Origin: Bacillus tequilensis KCTC 13622
GTDB taxonomy: Bacteria > Bacillota > Bacilli > Bacillales > Bacillaceae
Length of the DNA: 52,729 nt
Assembly (NCBI RefSeq): GCF_000507145.1
Contig: NZ_AYTO01000033.1
Span: 1-52,729, forward strand
Direction of reading: 5' to 3'
Under the pieces are notes generated by a model that did no database searches, was not told the origin of the DNA, and saw only the letters and a list, made by a program, of their open reading frames with translations. The translations under genes and the position numbers were made by a program. Below are positions 1 through 10,678 of this stretch, piece after piece (position 1 is the first letter of the stretch; each line of letters begins with the position of its first letter).

Positions 1-456
1 ATATTCTGGCGGATTATGGCTTGCTGTCACCACAATCCCGCCATAGGCGTTCAGCTGTCTGACAGCGAATGACAGCTCAGGTGTCGGGCGAAGTTCATCA
101 AATACATATGTTTGAATGCCTTGTGTCGCAAGTGTTTTTGCAGCTTCCATCGCGAACTCCGGCGATTTATGGCGGGAATCATAAGCAATGACTACGCCCC
201 GTTTTTTCGCTTCCTCACCTTGCTGCGAGATGTATGCCGCAAATCCGGCTGACGCTTTGCGCACAGTGTAAATATTCATCCGATTCGTTCCGGCTCCGAT
301 TTCTCCGCGCATTCCGCCGGTGCCGAATTCAAGATTTTTATAGAAGCAGTCCTCAAGAGCCTGTTCATTCCCCTCCAATTCAGTGAGGCGCTCTTTTAAT
401 TCCGGATCTAAATGATCTGTCTGTTTCCATCGTTCATAGCTCTTTCTCCAAGTCAT
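1..456 (-). CDS. pgcA: Phosphoglucomutase/phosphomannomutase, N-terminal part (runs off the window)
   Basis: Only the first 152 codons are present. The translation opens [10 protein letters not shown] and contains [11 protein letters not shown], the substrate-binding start of the alpha-D-phosphohexomutase fold, and near the window edge TASHNP, the loop with the phosphorylated catalytic serine. The family interconverts glucose 1- and 6-phosphate; in B. subtilis PgcA (YhxB) feeds UDP-glucose synthesis for glycolipid and teichoic acid. The ATG at 456 is preceded by AGGAGGACGAAC, a good ribosome site. It follows glpD on the same strand, separated by the glpD terminator, as in B. subtilis. Domain and family are clear; the exact substrate is by homology. 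Confidence 0.93.
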   Translation of the reverse strand, partial: MTWRKSYERWKQTDHLDPELKERLTELEGNEQALEDCFYKNLEFGTGGMRGEIGAGTNRMNIYTVRKASAGFAAYISQQGEEAKKRGVVIAYDSRHKSPEFAMEAAKTLATQGIQTYVFDELRPTPELSFAVRQLNAYGGIVVTASHNPPEY

Positions 457-550
457 GTTCGTCCTCCTATGTATCAGCTTATGCCATTATTTTATATGAA
501 GCGGGTGCCTCTGTCACTTGATAACTTGAGTCCTGGAACTTTCGGCATGT

Positions 551-584
551 AAAAAGAAATAACGGGCTGACAGACAGCCCGTTA
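551..584 (-). terminator. glpD intrinsic terminator
   Basis: A 9-bp stem AACGGGCTG/CAGCCCGTT with a 5-nt loop is followed on the minus strand by ATTTCTTTTT. It separates glpD from pgcA. Confidence 0.85.
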
Positions 585-588
585 TGAT

Positions 589-2253
589 TTATTGCTCGAG
601 CGGCACAACCGCATCGTGTAAAAGCTTGTTGAGGTTTTCTGTATGTTTGTTTTTCGCCTGCTCATCCCATTGGAATCGCTCGCTCATAAAATCAATAACG
701 GCATCTTTATACGTTTTTACCCAATTTATATCAAAGAATAAACGTCCCGTTCTGCGTACAAAGAAATCAGCAGGTGTTGCGGTCATCTCTTCTTCTATAC
801 TGTATTCTGCCTCAGCGAGAATATGAACCGGAACATGGCGTTTCGCGGCTTCTTCTTTCAACGCTTCCACTCGGTTAAATACACGCTCTACGTTAGAGCC
901 GTATCTGATCGCCAGCTGTTTTGCGTCTTTCTCTGATAAGCCGGCTGCGATGCCTTCTTTTGTTTTCGCCGTAACGAAGGACATGAGATTTTTTGAACCG
1001 CCGACGTGTCCGCCTGAGATTGGCATGTTTTTCGTTTTACATGAACCGAAATCTTTTTCGCCTTCTTCTTTTAAGCGATCACGTACAAGATCGACGATGT
1101 GCTCCGCCATTTTTCTGTACCCTGTCAGCTTACCGCCGGCGATTGTGATCAGGCCAGAGTCAGATGTCCAAATCTCGTCTTTCCGAGAAATTTCGGAAGG
1201 GTCTTTTCCTTCTTCATGAATCAGAGGACGCAGCCCCGCCCAGCTGGATTCGATGTCATCCGCAGTGATATTCAGTTCTGGGAACATGTAATTGACTGAC
1301 TTGATGACGTAATCACGATCCTCCGTTGTCATTCGCGGATGCTCAAGCGCTTCTTTGTAAACAGTGTCTGTTGTTCCCACATATGTTTTGCCTTCACGAG
1401 GAATCGCAAATACCATACGGCCGTCAGGTGTATCGAAATACACCGCCTGTTTCAGCGGGAAGACAGACTGGTCAAATACAAGGTGAACACCTTTTGTATG
1501 CTGTAAATGCTTTCCGTTTTTCGAATGGTCTTTTTCTCTGAGCTGATCGACCCATGGACCTGTCGCATTGACAATTTTTTTCGCATACACTTTATATTCT
1601 TTCTTTGTCAGCATATCTTGAATTAATACGCCGACTGCTTTGCCTTTTTCGTAAAGGAGCTCCTTTACTTTGGAATAATTCACGGGCTCTGCTCCGAATT
1701 TGACCGCTTCCTTCATGACTTCGATTGTCAGTCTCGCATCGTCAGTGCGGTATTCCACATAGTACCCGCCGCCTTTTAAGCCGTCTTTTTTCACCAATGG
1801 CTCTTTTTGCAGCGTTTCTTTTGCAGAAAGCATGCTTCTTCGTTCTGATTTTTTCACGCCTGCAAGGAAATCATAAACTCTTAAACCGATAGAGGTTGTG
1901 AATGAACCGAATGTGCCGCCTTTATGAAACGGAAGCAGCATCCATTCCGGCGTGGTGACGTGCGGGCCGTTTTCGTACACAATCGCCCGTTCTTTCCCCA
2001 CTTCTGCAACCATTTTCACTTCAAATTGTTTTAAATAGCGTAAGCCGCCATGAACAAGCTTCGTTGATCGGCTTGATGTGCCCGCCGCGAAATCCTGCAT
2101 TTCGCTGAGCGCGACTTTCATTCCCCTTGATGCCGCGTCAAGAGCTGTTCCCGCTCCCGTAATTCCTCCGCCGATAATAAATAGATCGTATGTTTTTTTC
2201 GTCATGTCTGTCAGCATGCGGTCTCTTTCAAGACTTGAAAATGGATGTTTCAT
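589..2253 (-). CDS. glpD: Aerobic glycerol-3-phosphate dehydrogenase
   Basis: A 554-residue FAD enzyme of the GlpA/GlpD family, the normal length. It oxidises sn-glycerol 3-phosphate to dihydroxyacetone phosphate at the membrane and passes electrons to menaquinone. Residues about 24-50 form the FAD-binding Rossmann fold ([20 protein letters not shown]), followed by [17 protein letters not shown], a family signature, and the second signature AGGKLTGYR near residue 390. The C-terminal DAO_C domain follows. The ATG is preceded by AAGGAGGAGC. It lies downstream of glpF-glpK, and its leader holds a terminator of the GlpP-controlled kind, so synthesis should need glycerol 3-phosphate bound to GlpP. 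Almost identical to remembered B. subtilis GlpD except at the N-terminus. Confidence 0.97.
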   Translation of the reverse strand: MKHPFSSLERDRMLTDMTKKTYDLFIIGGGITGAGTALDAASRGMKVALSEMQDFAAGTSSRSTKLVHGGLRYLKQFEVKMVAEVGKERAIVYENGPHVTTPEWMLLPFHKGGTFGSFTTSIGLRVYDFLAGVKKSERRSMLSAKETLQKEPLVKKDGLKGGGYYVEYRTDDARLTIEVMKEAVKFGAEPVNYSKVKELLYEKGKAVGVLIQDMLTKKEYKVYAKKIVNATGPWVDQLREKDHSKNGKHLQHTKGVHLVFDQSVFPLKQAVYFDTPDGRMVFAIPREGKTYVGTTDTVYKEALEHPRMTTEDRDYVIKSVNYMFPELNITADDIESSWAGLRPLIHEEGKDPSEISRKDEIWTSDSGLITIAGGKLTGYRKMAEHIVDLVRDRLKEEGEKDFGSCKTKNMPISGGHVGGSKNLMSFVTAKTKEGIAAGLSEKDAKQLAIRYGSNVERVFNRVEALKEEAAKRHVPVHILAEAEYSIEEEMTATPADFFVRRTGRLFFDINWVKTYKDAVIDFMSERFQWDEQAKNKHTENLNKLLHDAVVPLEQ

Positions 2254-2284
2254 TATGGCTCCTCCTTGTTGTCACGGTGTGTAA

Positions 2285-2344
2285 ATAGAAAAAGAGACCA
2301 CAACAGCCAAAGTGCATGGTTACACTTTGGTGCTGTGGTCTCTC
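2285..2344 (-). promoter_or_regulatory. glpD leader terminator/antiterminator (GlpP target)
   Basis: An inverted repeat with arms AGAGACCACAGCACCAAAGTG-type and its complement (2293-2314 with 2323-2343) is followed on the minus strand by a T-rich run, all upstream of the glpD ribosome site. The start GAGACCACAGCA and the end TTGTGGT are shared with the glpF leader hairpin. This is the known GlpP-dependent antitermination arrangement; the activity here is inferred. Confidence 0.85.
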
Positions 2345-2397
2345 CTCATCTCAGGACCGTTCTTATTAACTTGTAATCAGTATATCATACTCTCATT

Positions 2398-3906
<1,509 letters not shown>

Positions 3907-4731
3907 TTACATATATTTTGAATTTGATAATGTTTTAGCAGAATGTGATTTCGTATAAACATAGAGCCCTAACAATACCACAACCAATATAACGCTTACA
4001 ATCCAGAAACTGCTTGTGATCTGCCCTTTAAATGCGGCGTTGTAAAATACGCCGCCGAACGATCCGCCTAAAATCGGGCCGGCTACCGGAACCCATGCGT
4101 ATTTCCAGTTTGATGAGCCCTTGCCCGGGATCGGAAGAAAAGCGTGGGCAATCCGCGGGCCTAAGTCGCGGGCCGGATTAATCGCATAGCCGGTGGTGCC
4201 CCCAAGAGAGATACCGATCGCCACGATGAGAAAACCGACAATTAAAGGATTAAGCCCTTCTGTAAATTGATTTGCCCCAATCGCCAAGATGCCAAGCACA
4301 AGAACAAATGTCCCGATTACTTCACTTAAAACGTTTGCAAATGTATGCGGGATGCTCGGACCTGTCGAGAAAACACCCAGCTTGGCAGCGGGATCATCCG
4401 TTGACTTCCAATGAGGCAGGTAGTGCAGGTAGATAATCACCGCACCGATGATCGCACCGATCATTTGTGCTGCAATATAAACCGGAACCTCTTTCCACGG
4501 AAAATCGCCAACAAATGCAAACGCTATCGTTAATGCCGGATTCAAATGTGCTCCGCTGATGCCGCCAACCGCATAAGCCGCCATGGCAACACCCAACCCC
4601 CATCCAAATACAATAACAATCCAGCCAGACTGGAATGAAAGCGATTTCTTTAAATTGACACCTGCACAAACACCGGCCCCAAAAATGATAAGCAGCATCG
4701 TACCGATGACCTCTCCCCAAAATGCTGTCAT
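3907..4731 (-). CDS. glpF: Glycerol uptake facilitator (aquaglyceroporin)
   Basis: A 274-residue MIP-family channel for facilitated diffusion of glycerol across the cytoplasmic membrane. Six hydrophobic segments and the two half-helix signatures are visible: SGAHLNPALT near residue 65 and GYAINPARDLGPR near 185. The second NPA is followed by RD, the aquaglyceroporin pattern, rather than RS as in water channels. First gene of the glpFK operon; the ribosome site AGGAGGAATGTGCT precedes ATG. Expression depends on the leader terminator upstream and hence on GlpP and glycerol 3-phosphate. Confidence 0.97.
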   Translation of the reverse strand: MTAFWGEVIGTMLLIIFGAGVCAGVNLKKSLSFQSGWIVIVFGWGLGVAMAAYAVGGISGAHLNPALTIAFAFVGDFPWKEVPVYIAAQMIGAIIGAVIIYLHYLPHWKSTDDPAAKLGVFSTGPSIPHTFANVLSEVIGTFVLVLGILAIGANQFTEGLNPLIVGFLIVAIGISLGGTTGYAINPARDLGPRIAHAFLPIPGKGSSNWKYAWVPVAGPILGGSFGGVFYNAAFKGQITSSFWIVSVILVVVLLGLYVYTKSHSAKTLSNSKYM

Positions 4732-4781
4732 AGCACATTCCTCCTAAAGTCACGATTAAAAGTATGATAGAGAAGAAGAGA

Positions 4782-4847
4782 ATAAAAAACCACAACAAAC
4801 CGCTTTACGGGTGCATAGACATTTACCGTAAAGAGCTGCTGTGGTCT
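4782..4847 (-). promoter_or_regulatory. glpF leader terminator/antiterminator (GlpP target)
   Basis: A long imperfect hairpin (4790-4812 pairing with 4828-4846) ends in TTTTTT on the minus strand, between the glpF promoter and its ribosome site. It shares GAGACCACAGCA, ATGCAC and TTGTTGTGGT with the glpD leader, marking the GlpP recognition region. Confidence 0.85.
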
Positions 4848-4882
4848 CCGAGTTCTCCATCACAATGTATTAACCTAGTGCA

Positions 4883-4911
4883 ATTGTATCAGCGGATGAA
4901 AGCGTTGTCAA
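4883..4911 (-). promoter_or_regulatory. glpFK sigma-A promoter with embedded cre site
   Basis: The minus strand reads TTGACA, 17 bases, TACAAT. The 14-mer TGACAACGCTTTCA (4897-4910) overlaps the -35 box and matches the CcpA cre consensus TGWAARCGYTWNCW at all but one position. The promoter lies at the very end of glpP. Catabolite repression of glpFK by CcpA is known in B. subtilis. Confidence 0.85.
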
Positions 4912-5483
4912 TCTTCCTTCGTCAAAAAGTTTTCATATTTCTTCCATAATTTGGTGTTTGATGTTGTGACAGCAACAGCCCCTGCTTTCAAGGCCTGTTC
5001 TACATCCTCTTCCGTACGGATGAAACCGCCGGCAAAGATGGGAATTCCCGTTTTCTCTTTTATTTCTTGAATGAGTGACGGAACGATACCGGGCAGCACT
5101 TCAATGAAGTCAGGCTTATGCTTGCCGATAAACTCCATACTTTTCTCCATCGCGCTTGTATCAAGCAGAAACAGGCGCTGAATCGCATAGATTTTCTTCT
5201 GCTTCGCTTTGGCAATCACGTTCGATCTTGTTGAAATAATCCCGGCGGGCTTGATGTCTTGGCAAATAAACTCTGCTCCATATTCATCATGCTTGATTCC
5301 CTGGATAAGATCGACGTGCACCATCATCTTCTTTCCGTGTTTTTGCGCCTCTCTGATCACGCCCTTCAGCTGGCCGAGATGAATATCGAGAATAACGCCG
5401 TAGGAAAATGAACTGTTCAAAAACTCATCAAATTGCTTCATATTGCGAATAGCCGGTAAAATCGGCTGATTGTGAAAACTCAT
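4908..5483 (-). CDS. glpP: Glycerol uptake operon antiterminator
   Basis: A 191-residue GlpP-family protein with a TIM-barrel-like fold. It binds glycerol 3-phosphate and the leader RNA of glpD and glpFK to prevent early termination. Visible family segments are [32 protein letters not shown] and the C-terminal phosphate-binding part [20 protein letters not shown]. An upstream in-frame ATG (5501) would add six residues, but the ribosome site AAAGGAG lies inside that extension and is correctly spaced for the ATG at 5483, so I use the latter. It sits directly before the glpF promoter, which is embedded at its 3' end. Confidence 0.96.
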   Translation of the reverse strand: MSFHNQPILPAIRNMKQFDEFLNSSFSYGVILDIHLGQLKGVIREAQKHGKKMMVHVDLIQGIKHDEYGAEFICQDIKPAGIISTRSNVIAKAKQKKIYAIQRLFLLDTSAMEKSMEFIGKHKPDFIEVLPGIVPSLIQEIKEKTGIPIFAGGFIRTEEDVEQALKAGAVAVTTSNTKLWKKYENFLTKED

Positions 5484-5513
5484 CGTGTGCTCCTTTAACA
5501 AATCACTTTTATA

Positions 5514-6866
5514 TTAAATCGTCTGAAAGCTATCTTTCACCGTTTTCACGATAAAGGAGAGGTCTTCTTCTGTCAGGCAAAATGGCGGTGCGAGCTGGAT
5601 GACATTGTTGTAGCCTGCGACGGTATCTCCGTTTTTGCCGATGATCAGCCCTTTTTCTTTGCACGCCGCAACCACTTGGTTTACTTTGTCAGCATCAGCC
5701 GGCTCTTTTGTCAATTGATCTTTGACGAGCTCGATTCCGATCAGCAGCCCTTTTCCCCTCACATCTCCGACTGCCGGGTGTTCTCTTAAGGCTTGAAGCT
5801 CACCCAAAAGCACTGCTCCAAGGTCGCGGGATCGCTGAATCAGCTGTTCATCCTCCATAATTTGCAGATTTTTCAATGCCAATGCACAGGCAGCCGGGCT
5901 TCCGCCGAACGTGTTCACATGACGGAAACGTTCGTAAGGCGCATCACCCTGGTACGCTTCAAAAATATCGCGTTTCACAGCAGTCGCTGACAATGGCAGA
6001 TACGCGCTTGTAATTCCCTTTGCCATCGTAATGATATCAGGCTTTACGCCGTAATGCATAAATCCGAACGGCTCGCCTGTCCGTCCAAAACCGCAGATGA
6101 CTTCATCGCAAATCAAAAGAGCTCCGTGGCGGCGGCAAATGTCCTCCACCTTCTTCATATAACCGTCCGGCGGCAACAAGATGCCTCCGCCTGTAATGAT
6201 GGGCTCCATGATGACCCCGGCAATCGTTTCGCTTAATTCCCATGTCATGATGCGGTCAATCTCATTTGCGCTTTCAAGCGTGTCGGCATCCTCTGGGTGC
6301 CGATATACATCCGGCGGGGCTGCATGCAGGAATCCCTGGCTTAAAGGCTCATATTTATATTTTCGCTGCGCCTGTCCGGTTGCTGAGAGCGCTCCCAATG
6401 TGTTGCCGTGGTATGCTCTGTATCTTGAGATGAATTTATAACGGCTGTGGTCGCCGTTTTGCAGATGGTACTGGCGGGCGATTTTAAAAGCCGTTTCGTT
6501 TGCTTCCGATCCGCTGTTGGAAAAGAAGATGACATAATCGCCGCCAAGCCATTCATTCAGCTTTTCCGCCAGTTGAATCGCCGGTGCGTGACTTTGCGTT
6601 AACGGATAATAAGGCAACTCCTTTAATTGCTCATAGGCGGCCTCCGCAAGTTCCTTTCTGCCGTATCCAATATTGACGCACCACAAACCGGACATCGCAT
6701 CCAAATAGCGGCGTCCGTCTATGTCGGTCACCCAGGCCCCTTCCGCCTTTTGGGCAATCAGGCTGTCCGCTTGATGCGCTCCTTTCATGGCATGCCACAC
6801 AAATTGCTCATCTTTTTGCTTTAATCCCTGATTTTGCTGAATGTTTTCCATCCCCATCATCTCCAT
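5514..6866 (-). CDS. yhxA: Class III PLP-dependent aminotransferase
   Basis: A roughly 450-residue fold-type I aminotransferase of the BioA/omega-amino acid family. Visible are the phosphate-binding SNSGSEANE (about residue 115), the PLP aspartate in CDEVICGFGRTGEPFGF and the Schiff-base lysine in TMAKGITSAYLPL; NTFGGSPAAC follows. The amino donor and acceptor are unknown; no biotin genes lie nearby. Start choice is uncertain: a GTG at 6881 and ATGs at 6866, 6860, 6857 and 6851 are all in frame, and the only purine-rich stretch (ATGGAGATGATGGGG) would best serve the later ATGs. I use 6866, the start I remember for the B. subtilis protein. Confidence 0.88.
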   Translation of the reverse strand: MEMMGMENIQQNQGLKQKDEQFVWHAMKGAHQADSLIAQKAEGAWVTDIDGRRYLDAMSGLWCVNIGYGRKELAEAAYEQLKELPYYPLTQSHAPAIQLAEKLNEWLGGDYVIFFSNSGSEANETAFKIARQYHLQNGDHSRYKFISRYRAYHGNTLGALSATGQAQRKYKYEPLSQGFLHAAPPDVYRHPEDADTLESANEIDRIMTWELSETIAGVIMEPIITGGGILLPPDGYMKKVEDICRRHGALLICDEVICGFGRTGEPFGFMHYGVKPDIITMAKGITSAYLPLSATAVKRDIFEAYQGDAPYERFRHVNTFGGSPAACALALKNLQIMEDEQLIQRSRDLGAVLLGELQALREHPAVGDVRGKGLLIGIELVKDQLTKEPADADKVNQVVAACKEKGLIIGKNGDTVAGYNNVIQLAPPFCLTEEDLSFIVKTVKDSFQTI

Positions 6867-6884
6867 TTCATTAGCGTTCACTAA

Positions 6885-7190
6885 AGTGCCAATTCAATTG
6901 AAACAGACCTTTTCTTATGTAATTTCTCGGTGATGATTTCCCTGCCTTCAATATAAAGCCAGGCCGGGTAAGAGTCAATAAACCCCGGAAAGAATAAGCT
7001 TCCTCTTTCTCAAGAAGAAAAATTGTGTTGGCAGCGGTCGGCATAGCGGCAATCATCATTTGTTTTGCCATGTCATCCACAGGCAATAACAATGTAATCA
7101 AGCGCAATCAACGGGGAAACCATCAGCTCTAAAGCGTAGACAAGAACTAAAACAAACAGAAACTCCATAAGGTATTTTCTTGCATCCAAT
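6885..7190 (-). pseudogene. Decayed fragment of an AEC-family transporter
   Basis: This gap of about 400 bases between yhxA and yhcX keeps a broken reading frame. One frame gives KLDARKYLMEFLF followed by SPLIALD; after a shift of one base the next gives LITLLLPVDDMAKQMMIAAMPTAANTIFLLEKE. The pieces join as SPLIAL...LLLPVDD...AAMPTAANTIFL, which resembles the C-terminal part of auxin-efflux-carrier (AEC) permeases, where a helix ending near LLLP is followed by AAMPTAxN. No full-length frame and no good start codon are present. The family call rests on pattern recognition only. Confidence 0.5.
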
Positions 7191-7233
7191 TTCCTTTATT
7201 TTAAAACAAGTATGTAAGCGCTTCAATTCCATT

Positions 7234-7262
7234 TTAAAAAACCCGCCAATTCAGGCGGGTAT
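7234..7262 (-). terminator. yhcX intrinsic terminator
   Basis: ACCCGCC/GGCGGGT stem with a 6-nt loop followed by TTTTTT on the minus strand, right after the yhcX stop. Confidence 0.9.
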
Positions 7263-7267
7263 CGGGA

Positions 7268-8809
7268 TTATTTTTTATATTGGATATGATAAACATCACG
7301 CCGTCTGTCTTTTAGCTGGCGCACTGTACCGTTTTGACGCTGCCTTCTGAGAATTTCCAGGTCAACATCGCCGATGACGACCATTTCGATATTCGGGTTT
7401 GTTTCGCCGACAATGCCATCTCTGGCGAATTCGAAATCAGAAGGTGCAAAGATGCCTGACTGTGCGTATTGGATATCCATATTTTCCGTTTGCGGAAGGT
7501 TTCCAACCGTTCCCGAAATGACCGTATAAATCTGATTTTCAACCGCTCTTGCCTGCGAACAGTATCTGACACGCAAATAGCCTTGGCGGTCTTCTGTACA
7601 AAACGGCGTAAAAATGATTTTTGCGCCTTTATCCGCAGCAATCCGGGCAAGCTCAGGAAATTCAATGTCATAACAGATTTGAATGGCGATTTTTCCGCAG
7701 TCCGTATCAAACACGCGAACCTGGTCTCCGGCGCTAATTCCCCACCATTTACGTTCATTCGGCGTAATATGGAGTTTATATTGCTTTTCAATTGTTCCGT
7801 CACGTCTGAACAGGTAAGCAATATTATAGATCTTGCCTTCCTCTTCGACGAAATGAGATCCGCCGATAATGTTGACGTTGTACTTTACGGCCAAATCAGT
7901 AAACAAGCTGATGTAATCCTCTGTATACTCGGTGATTCTCTGTATCGCCAAGCTGGGTGACCGTTCCTCAAGGAATGACATGAGCTGGGTAGTGAAAATT
8001 TCCGGGAAGACCGCAAAATCAGATCTCGCGTCGGAAGCGACATCGACATAGTATTCTACTTGATTGGCAAATTCCTCAAAGGAATAAATTTTCTTCATTT
8101 CGTATTGAATCACACAAATTCTCACAGGGAACGCCGATTTATAATAGCGTTTTGTCTGCTGCGGAAGATAATCGACATTATTCCATTCCATCAGCGTCGC
8201 ATACTTGATCGAAGCTGTATCATCCGGGAGATAATTCGGGTTAATCCGCATAAGGGTAAAACCGTTCATCAGCTGAAAAGAAAGGACCGGATCGTAAATT
8301 TGGTGACGTGTCACCTGTTCAACGTACGCTCTTGCCGTCATTTCTTCTGCATATTTATGATAGTTCGGAATCCGTCCGCCTATGATGATGCTTTTCAGAT
8401 TTAAGCGTCTGGCCAAATCCTTTCTCGCCTCATACAAACGGTGGCCGATCTTCATTCGTCTGTATTTTGGATCCACCATAACCTCAATCCCGTACATATT
8501 TAAGCCGTCCGGATTATGGTTGGTGATATAACCGTCATCTGTAATGTCCTGCCACGTATGGCGGTCATCATATTCATCAAAATTAATTAGGAGACTCGAG
8601 CACGAGCCGATAATTTCACCTTCGAATTCTGCACAAAACTGCCCTTCGGGAAAATGCTCCAAGTGACTGATTAAATGCTCCCGCTTCCAAGGCTCCATCC
8701 CCGGGAAGCAATCCTTTTGCAGATCGATAATCTTTTCGATGTCTTTTTCTTCGATATTGCGGATGACCATTTTCTTTTCAAAACGGGTCAAATCTAATTT
8801 CTCAGACAA
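7268..8809 (-). CDS. yhcX: GNAT acetyltransferase - nitrilase superfamily fusion protein
   Basis: A 513-residue two-domain protein. Residues about 14-200 look like a GNAT N-acetyltransferase, with the acetyl-CoA-binding segment around VDPKYRRMKIGHRLYEARKD. Residues about 230-490 are a carbon-nitrogen hydrolase: the Glu of VFPEIF, the Lys of YKLHITPNE and the Cys of IQICYDIEFPE form the expected Glu-Lys-Cys triad. Nitrilase-superfamily members hydrolyse amides or nitriles; the substrate here is unknown. The start is TTG, preceded by AAAGGAGC at good spacing. Single gene with its own terminator. Same architecture as remembered B. subtilis YhcX. Confidence 0.92.
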   Translation of the reverse strand: MSEKLDLTRFEKKMVIRNIEEKDIEKIIDLQKDCFPGMEPWKREHLISHLEHFPEGQFCAEFEGEIIGSCSSLLINFDEYDDRHTWQDITDDGYITNHNPDGLNMYGIEVMVDPKYRRMKIGHRLYEARKDLARRLNLKSIIIGGRIPNYHKYAEEMTARAYVEQVTRHQIYDPVLSFQLMNGFTLMRINPNYLPDDTASIKYATLMEWNNVDYLPQQTKRYYKSAFPVRICVIQYEMKKIYSFEEFANQVEYYVDVASDARSDFAVFPEIFTTQLMSFLEERSPSLAIQRITEYTEDYISLFTDLAVKYNVNIIGGSHFVEEEGKIYNIAYLFRRDGTIEKQYKLHITPNERKWWGISAGDQVRVFDTDCGKIAIQICYDIEFPELARIAADKGAKIIFTPFCTEDRQGYLRVRYCSQARAVENQIYTVISGTVGNLPQTENMDIQYAQSGIFAPSDFEFARDGIVGETNPNIEMVVIGDVDLEILRRQRQNGTVRQLKDRRRDVYHIQYKK

Positions 8810-8824
8810 ACTGCTCGCTCCTTT

Positions 8825-9487
8825 CTAGTGTTGTGAGTTCAGATGATCAAGCAATAAGGCGAGCTCCATCTCTGCCATTGATTCAAGCCTGTGATCATAG
8901 TCTTCAAACATCAAAGTGCCCGTCACTTTATTCGGGACAATCACACACTTCATTCCTGCTCTTTTCGCAGCAATTGAACCATTCACAGAATCCTCAAATG
9001 CAAGACATTCCGATGGGGATACACCAAGGTTCTTTGCCGCCAATACATACAGTTCAGGATTCGGCTTCACCTCTTCCACATCATCCGCCGTTTGGATGAC
9101 CTCAAAATCGTCAAACAGGCCGAGTTGCTTCAAATGGCCCGATACCCACTTATAATCGGAGCTGGAGGCAAGGCCTACCTTTAAACCTAAATCCTTTGCC
9201 GCATTCAAATATGCTTCAACGCCCGGTCTTGCTTTTTCGTTCTCCATGCGTTTCGCAAACCGTTGTCTTCTCAATGTTGTCAGTTCCTCATGGTTCAGCT
9301 TTTTGCCAATCTGCTCTTCTAAATACTCAAAAGGCCGAAATCCCGCCGCTGTTCCGATCACCTTTCCCCAGACAGACATAGGCAGGGCTGATCCATGCTC
9401 CTCGAATATTTCCTGAAGGACTTCATATTCGTGAGTTTCTGTATCTAGAATCAGTCCGTCAAAGTCAAAAATTAACGCTTTAATCAC
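8825..9487 (-). CDS. yhcW: HAD-superfamily phosphatase (beta-phosphoglucomutase-like)
   Basis: A 220-residue HAD hydrolase. Motif I is FDFDGLILDTE at the N-terminus, with the nucleophile and acid aspartates; motif II is the serine of GLASSSD; motif III Lys is in EVKPNPELY; motif IV is AFEDSVNG. The helical cap inserted after motif I marks subfamily I. Family members are phosphoglucomutases or small-molecule phosphatases; the substrate is unknown. A longer frame starts at 9520, but the GTG at 9487 follows AAAGGAGTTGTACGCA and gives the standard N-terminus, so I choose it. It lies 15 bp upstream of yhcX on the same strand. Confidence 0.92.
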   Translation of the reverse strand: MIKALIFDFDGLILDTETHEYEVLQEIFEEHGSALPMSVWGKVIGTAAGFRPFEYLEEQIGKKLNHEELTTLRRQRFAKRMENEKARPGVEAYLNAAKDLGLKVGLASSSDYKWVSGHLKQLGLFDDFEVIQTADDVEEVKPNPELYVLAAKNLGVSPSECLAFEDSVNGSIAAKRAGMKCVIVPNKVTGTLMFEDYDHRLESMAEMELALLLDHLNSQH

Positions 9488-9579
9488 TGCGTACAACTCC
9501 TTTAGTCCAAATTGAGACATATGTATACACTCACTATACCCCGAAACATGTCTGCTTTCAAAAAGTAAGGTTTATGTGA

Positions 9580-9612
9580 AGAAAGAGCCTGCACAACGCA
9601 AGCTCTTTCTTA
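9580..9612 (-). terminator. yhcV intrinsic terminator
   Basis: AAGAAAGAGC arms (one bulge) facing GCTCTTTCTT with a T-rich tail on the minus strand, directly after yhcV. Confidence 0.75.
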
Positions 9613-10035
9613 TTAATGAATGTTTTGATGAGAAATGTTTGTCAGCGCTTCTCCCGCAGACTCGTTCGACATCTGATTGACTGCCAGGTCTCCAAGCGCA
9701 ACGATCCCGACTAGATTGTTTTGATCTACAATAGGAAGGCGGCGGATTTGGTGCTGGGCCATCAGCTGAGACGCGTCTTCCAGACTCATATGAGGGTTTC
9801 CCGATACGAGATCTGTTGACATCACTTCTGAAACGGGTGTATGGCCATCTCGGCCCTGAGCTGTAGTTCTTAATGCAATGTCACGGTCAGTCAGCATTCC
9901 TTTTAAAACACCTTGCTCTACAACGGGAATGACCCCAACGTTATGCTGTTTCATGAGAGAAGCCGCTTCCTGAATCGTTTGATTCGGTGAAACGGTTGCC
10001 ACCTGCGTTGTCATTGTATCTTTTACTGAACTCAT
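9613..10035 (-). CDS. yhcV: CBS-domain pair protein
   Basis: A 140-residue protein made only of two CBS repeats. Each repeat shows the typical pattern: VKDTMTTQVATVSPNQTIQEAASLMKQHNVG with VLKGMLTDRDIALR, then VSEVMSTDLVSGNP with LVGIVALGDLAV. Such stand-alone Bateman modules bind adenine nucleotides or similar ligands; the partner is unknown. An ATG at 10053 would add six residues, but GAAAGGGGT spaced for the ATG at 10035 favours the shorter form. It is monocistronic, between two terminators. Confidence 0.93.
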   Translation of the reverse strand: MSSVKDTMTTQVATVSPNQTIQEAASLMKQHNVGVIPVVEQGVLKGMLTDRDIALRTTAQGRDGHTPVSEVMSTDLVSGNPHMSLEDASQLMAQHQIRRLPIVDQNNLVGIVALGDLAVNQMSNESAGEALTNISHQNIH

Positions 10036-10128
10036 TGCCAGCACCCCTTTCAATCATTAGTATGTTCAGACGCGAGCCGATTAAAAAGGAAGTTAGAGGA
10101 AAGGTTTTATGATATGATTTCACTGATG

Positions 10129-10163
10129 CAAAAAAGAGCTTTTCTGAAAATAGAAAAGCTCTT
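10129..10163 (-). terminator. yhcU intrinsic terminator
   Basis: A 12-bp stem AAGAGCTTTTCT/AGAAAAGCTCTT with a 6-nt loop followed by TTTTT on the minus strand. Confidence 0.9.
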
Positions 10164-10172
10164 GCTGCCTGA

Positions 10173-10568
10173 TTATATCAGCCTTCTGAGACCGAGAATG
10201 GCTTTGTTTGTTTTCGTTTGAAAGTCAGAAAAGGCAAACGGAAAATATATCCCGAAATCATTCAATATCTTGCTGTTTTTCTCAAAAATCGCCTGATCAC
10301 TCACATTAAAATGCGGCGAAGGCTTTGTCAGGACAATATGTATCATTTGCAGACAAGCCATAATTTGAAACGCTTCTTTTAACGTTCCTTGGTAATAATG
10401 GTTATTTAAAGACAAAACGCCTTTCTTTTTAAAGCGCTGTATATCAAGTTCGGAGAAATAAAGAGGAAATACATCATGGAAAAGCTCCATTGAAAGCTCC
10501 TTGATAAAGCTCTCCTGTTCTTCAGTTGCTGCGTTCACAATTCTCACGTCAATCACCTTTCTTGCCAT
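10173..10568 (-). CDS. yhcU: Uncharacterised YhcU family protein
   Basis: A 131-residue, mostly helical soluble protein without signal peptide or membrane segment. I recognise it as YhcU of the B. subtilis group but know no function. It is monocistronic with its own terminator. The start is not certain: an in-frame GTG seven codons downstream (residues VRIVNAATEEQ) is preceded by AGAAAGGTGATT, a better ribosome site than that of the ATG used here. Confidence 0.8.
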   Translation of the reverse strand: MARKVIDVRIVNAATEEQESFIKELSMELFHDVFPLYFSELDIQRFKKKGVLSLNNHYYQGTLKEAFQIMACLQMIHIVLTKPSPHFNVSDQAIFEKNSKILNDFGIYFPFAFSDFQTKTNKAILGLRRLI

Positions 10569-10678
10569 CGAATATCCTAAGTCTTACTCAAGAATAGCAC
10601 AGAAAAAAACGCGAAAGCTAAGGTAAGTGTTTCCTATGAGAAACAACGGCCTTCCGCTTCGAAAAGGAGCCATTTAAC

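Noticed and set aside
7469..7960. A 163-residue plus-strand frame inside yhcX
   Set aside because: It is antisense to a conserved enzyme gene and has no family resemblance.
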